From assembly GCA_036509075.1 (NCBI GenBank), contig DATCGG010000322.1, forward strand, positions 1 through 7,191: 7,191 nucleotides of DNA, given 5' to 3'. Positions 5,213 through 7,191 of the stretch are shown here, piece by piece; the first letter of the stretch is position 1; each line of letters begins with the position of its first letter. The notes beneath the pieces were generated by a model, which saw only the letters and a list, made by a program, of their open reading frames with translations, was not told where the DNA came from and ran no database searches. The position numbers were made by a program, and so were the translations under genes. The stretch comes from JAJKIV01 sp036509075. GTDB lineage: Bacteria; Gemmatimonadota; Gemmatimonadetes; Gemmatimonadales; Gemmatimonadaceae.

Positions 5213-5864
5213 AGGGCCTGCTCCGCAGCATTCGCCGGAAATCCTTCTGCCACTGCTCCTTCATCGCCGAAACGCGCACGCCCTTCCCGGCCCGCTTGGC
5301 CATACCCATGAGGCCAAGCGGCGATGGGTGCGTAATCTGGTGGTATGCGATGGAGGCGTCGTCCCTGAGTCCGAGATGCGTGCCGAGCAGCCAGTCCGCG
5401 GTGCGCCCGAGGACAATCACGGTATGAAGCCCGCGCTTTCGCGCCTTCGCGAGCTCCGACCTCACTCGTTTCACGTTCTCAGGGCTGCTCAGCTCCGCCT
5501 TGCTCGGCGCGCGAAAGTGCTCGCCGTCGTCAGTTGGACAGATCTGATACGCGTTCGAAAGAGCAGCGTCGGAGACGATCGGCCGGATTTCGGCCGCGCG
5601 CAGCGCCGCGCCATCCCACCGGACGTCGTCGATGGGTCGCGTGAATCGACATCGAGCTTCCTCTTCGAGCGCTTCGTAGAGTGGCCGGCCCGCACGATCG
5701 CCAAAGAACGGGATCCCCGATTTGTCGGCGCCGTTAGGCCCCGGTGCCTCGCCGTAGACGAGGGCGCCGACCGGTCCCTTCGCCGGGAATAGCGCAGGGA
5801 CACGAGTGCCCAGGATGCGGCCTTTTGGTGATGCGGATCGCTTTGGTTTTGCTAGAGTTACCAT
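5211..5864 (-). CDS. Uracil-DNA glycosylase superfamily protein
   Basis: 217 residues. UDG-fold enzymes cut uracil or other deaminated bases from DNA to start base-excision repair. Motif A is VYGEAPGPNGADKSGIPFFG at 36-55, followed by DRAG at 56-59. The central VIVLGRTADWLL (149-160) matches the buried strand of the superfamily. Motif B is HPSPLG at 179-184. GEAPG and the G.PF.G..AG pattern recall family 4, while GPNGADKSG resembles the family 5 (UDGb) loop. Only two cysteines are present (C72 and C109), so the four-cysteine iron-sulfur site of families 4 and 5 is missing. Subfamily and base preference therefore cannot be assigned. The ATG start at 5862-5864 has a weak GGCGAG upstream. A coupled membrane-protein gene follows, and the M15 peptidase diverges only 27 nt away. 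A CCTAACG motif encodes Pro-Asn in motif A itself. Confidence 0.88.
   Translation of the reverse strand: MVTLAKPKRSASPKGRILGTRVPALFPAKGPVGALVYGEAPGPNGADKSGIPFFGDRAGRPLYEALEEEARCRFTRPIDDVRWDGAALRAAEIRPIVSDAALSNAYQICPTDDGEHFRAPSKAELSSPENVKRVRSELAKARKRGLHTVIVLGRTADWLLGTHLGLRDDASIAYHQITHPSPLGLMGMAKRAGKGVRVSAMKEQWQKDFRRMLRSRP
5292..5321. repeat. Perfect 10-bp inverted repeat inside the uracil-glycosylase gene
   Basis: CCGCTTGGCC (5292-5301) and GGCCAAGCGG (5312-5321) are exact reverse complements around a 10-nt spacer. They lie in codons just after the HPSPL motif. Next to it, 5321-5331 repeats the 11 bases GCGATGGGTGC found in the inverted repeat at 2229-2265. Confidence 0.5.
5732..5739 (-). repeat. 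GCCTAACG motif copy 8
   Basis: Exact octamer on the minus strand. It is read as CCT AAC (Pro-Asn) in the GPNGA part of the glycosylase's active-site motif A. Confidence 0.7.
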
Positions 5865-5891
5865 CGATTCTCGCCTGCCGTCTTCTGTTCA

Positions 5892-7010
5892 ATGGATCTC
5901 TCTTCTGCGATGCGCGTGCCGGGACTCCGGCGCGCGCTCTTGGCTTTCGGGGTCCCGATCCTCGTGATTCTGGTCACGAAAGTCGTGGCCGGGAAAGAGG
6001 TTCGTGGCCGCGTTCGGTCGCTCTTCAAGGACCCGCCGCCGCCGCCCGCCGAGCTGGTCAACGTTCCCGTGGCCGTCCCACGAGACCACGTGATCGTGCT
6101 CGATGACTCCCTGTTTGGTCGCAGCGGTAAAGTCCGAGTGAAGATGCTTCGCGGCCTGGATGCCGACCGGATCGACGGCCTCAAGGACGTGTTCGGCGCG
6201 AAAGCCCTCGCGAGACCGTCAGTGCTGGGGATGGCCACGGTCGACGACCCGCAGGCGTTCTCCTTCATCACGCTGCTCCCATGGCGCGAGAAGCGAGGAG
6301 CGTATGTCGGGCCGTATCACATGGGCTGGTGGCCAGCCGAGCGCTCGGTCGTCGCCGCGAACTACGAGAATCCGACCGGGTTCATCGAAGTCACGCCCGC
6401 CAATCAACTGACCCGCGTGTCCGAGCATTTCCGGCTCCGCGACTTCCTGACACACGACCAGGACGATGTCTGGCCGAAATACGTCGTGCTTCGGGAAGCG
6501 TTGCTGGACAAGCTGGAGCTCGTGCTCCAGACGCTCCAGGCGCGGGGCACACCCACTCAGAACGTGCGTGTGCTGAGCGGGTTCCGCGCCCCGTACTACA
6601 ACGCGGCGCTCGTGGCGGAAGGCGCTGCCCGAGCGAGTCGTCACCAGTTCGGCGATGCGTCGGACATCATCATCGACAACGACCACGATGGGCGGATGGA
6701 CGACCTCAATCACGACGGCCGCGTGGACTTCCAGGATACGGAAGTGATTCTCAATGCGGTCGAGCGGGTGGAGCGGATGTATCCCGAGCTCGTGGGGGGG
6801 CTGGGACTCTACGCCGGTATGGGACCGAGCGGTCCGTTCACGCACATCGACGTGCGCGGCTCACGTGCCCGGTGGACCAACAGCGGCGCATCGAGGCGAC
6901 CGGCCACGCCGCGTTATGCGTGGAGCGGTGGCGATCCGCGTCGCGCTGAGCGCGTCTCTGGATGTAGCGCGACGGGAGCGTCGGCGGCGCTCTGCGTCGG
7001 TGTTCACTAG
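5892..7010 (+). CDS. Membrane-anchored M15-type zinc peptidase (DUF882/YcbK-like) with EF-hand insert
   Basis: 372 residues. An N-terminal signal-anchor helix (about 13-33) is followed by DPPPPP (47-52). A middle region (55-175), containing AYVGPYHMGWWPAE, is of unknown function. The peptidase domain begins near VSEHFRLRDFL (176-186). It includes SGFRAPYYN (229-237), the ligands H251 and D258 in SRHQFGDASDI, and the third zinc ligand H318 in FTHIDVRG. Enzymes of this fold cut peptidoglycan cross-link peptides or D-Ala-D-Ala ends, so it probably acts on cell wall in the periplasm. Between the second and third ligands lie two calcium-loop-like repeats (262-282). The 45 residues after RARW are Arg/Ser/Ala-rich and unlike the domain. 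The ATG at 5892 has no Shine-Dalgarno; an ATG at 5910 is an alternative. The start is 27 nt from that of the divergent glycosylase. Confidence 0.88.
   Translation: MDLSSAMRVPGLRRALLAFGVPILVILVTKVVAGKEVRGRVRSLFKDPPPPPAELVNVPVAVPRDHVIVLDDSLFGRSGKVRVKMLRGLDADRIDGLKDVFGAKALARPSVLGMATVDDPQAFSFITLLPWREKRGAYVGPYHMGWWPAERSVVAANYENPTGFIEVTPANQLTRVSEHFRLRDFLTHDQDDVWPKYVVLREALLDKLELVLQTLQARGTPTQNVRVLSGFRAPYYNAALVAEGAARASRHQFGDASDIIIDNDHDGRMDDLNHDGRVDFQDTEVILNAVERVERMYPELVGGLGLYAGMGPSGPFTHIDVRGSRARWTNSGASRRPATPRYAWSGGDPRRAERVSGCSATGASAALCVGVH
6675..6737 (+). other. Two EF-hand/dockerin-like calcium loops within the M15 domain
   Basis: Residues 262-270 (DNDHDGRMD) and 271-282 (DLNHDGRVDFQD) are tandem loops. 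The second fits the DxNxDGxVxxxD calcium-loop pattern closely, with D271, N273, D275, G276, V278 and D282. They lie directly after the catalytic H/D ligand strand. Confidence 0.75.
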
Positions 7011-7030
7011 CCCAGCGAGCCCGCCTGTCG

Positions 7031-7038
7031 CGTTAGGC
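7031..7038 (-). repeat. GCCTAACG motif copy 9, providing a stop codon
   Basis: Exact octamer on the minus strand. Its TAA (7033-7035) ends the minus-strand gene entering from the right edge. Confidence 0.65.
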
Positions 7039-7191
7039 GATGCGCCGCACCGAGCCGCTATCGGTCCGCGTCGGCGTGCCTGAACTGTCCCCCGACCTGG
7101 GCGCCGGCCTCGTGGCGTCGATAGCCCAGCCCTGGCGGACGCGCTCGAAGAAATAACCGGAGAGGTACGCGACCTGCGACCAGAGGTGCAG
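7033..7191 (-). CDS. C-terminus of an unidentified protein (runs off right edge)
   Basis: The minus-strand frame is open from the edge for 52 codons to a TAA at 7033-7035. It reads LHLWSQVAYLSGYFFERV, then RQGWAID, then a polar Pro/Ser/Thr/Arg-rich tail ending VRRIA. The aromatic, helix-like start followed by a disordered tail looks like the end of a real protein, not noise, and the position convergent with the M15 gene (22 nt gap) is sensible. I do not recognise the family. The support is a clean frame and amino-acid composition only. Confidence 0.5.
   Translation of the reverse strand: MHLWSQVAYLSGYFFERVRQGWAIDATRPAPRSGDSSGTPTRTDSGSVRRIA

Noticed and set aside
5031..5792. 253-residue plus-strand open frame.
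   Set aside because: It is antisense to both the membrane-protein and uracil-glycosylase genes, with shadow-like Arg/Ser composition.
6219..6949. 208- and 222-residue frames overlapping the M15 gene.
   Set aside because: The M15 frame carries zinc-ligand motifs throughout this region. The others have no recognisable motif.
1..7191. A defence island, prophage, CRISPR array or transposon.
   Set aside because: I found no repeat-spacer pattern, integrase, transposase, nuclease-helicase cluster or tRNA. The genes look like ordinary chromosomal housekeeping and envelope genes.

Overview
This window is GC-rich (roughly two thirds by eye) and densely coded on both strands. Codons mostly end in G or C, several starts are GTG, and few genes have a good Shine-Dalgarno site. 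The secreted and membrane gene products suggest a diderm, free-living bacterium. Gemmatimonadota or a related soil phylum is my best guess, from protein style only; there is no marker gene. There are no rRNA, tRNA, CRISPR, transposase or phage genes.

Layout, left to right. (1) A minus-strand gene running off the left edge (<1..477) encodes a His-rich membrane protein, perhaps NfeD/OB-fold-like. Its leader holds a strong two-tier hairpin (507-549). (2) A minus-strand pair follows: an AlkA-type DNA glycosylase (1562-2206), then a TIGR01777-type NAD(P)-dependent epimerase (660-1553) only 8 bases downstream. (3) A divergent intergenic region (2207-2345) holds a perfect 14-bp inverted repeat and an 18-base REP-like stretch. 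It leads into a plus-strand run: a proline-rich glycine-zipper lipoprotein (2346-3230), an exported M28 zinc peptidase (3307-4338) and a KdgF-like cupin (4399-4770). (4) A convergent gap with a hairpin (4784-4807) separates these from a second minus-strand pair: a uracil-DNA-glycosylase-superfamily protein (5211-5864), then a two-helix membrane protein (4826-5203) whose ribosome site overlaps the upstream stop codon. (5) Diverging from it, with only 27 bases between start codons, is a membrane-anchored M15-type peptidase (5892-7010) carrying two EF-hand/dockerin-like calcium loops inside its catalytic domain. (6) The C-terminus of another minus-strand gene enters from the right edge (7033->7191).

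By function, the window mixes base-excision DNA repair (two glycosylases, each first in a two-gene minus-strand unit) with cell-envelope and secreted hydrolases. It does not read as a defence or mobile island. The most unusual signal is at the DNA level. The 7-mer CCTAACG (or its complement CGTTAGG) occurs nine times in 7.2 kb, six of them as the full octamer GCCTAACG. It falls in genes of both orientations and in intergenic DNA, uses unusual codons (TTA, CTA, CCT), and twice supplies a gene's TAA stop. It behaves like a genome-wide selected word, such as an uptake sequence, a protein-binding or methylation site, or a mobile repeat.
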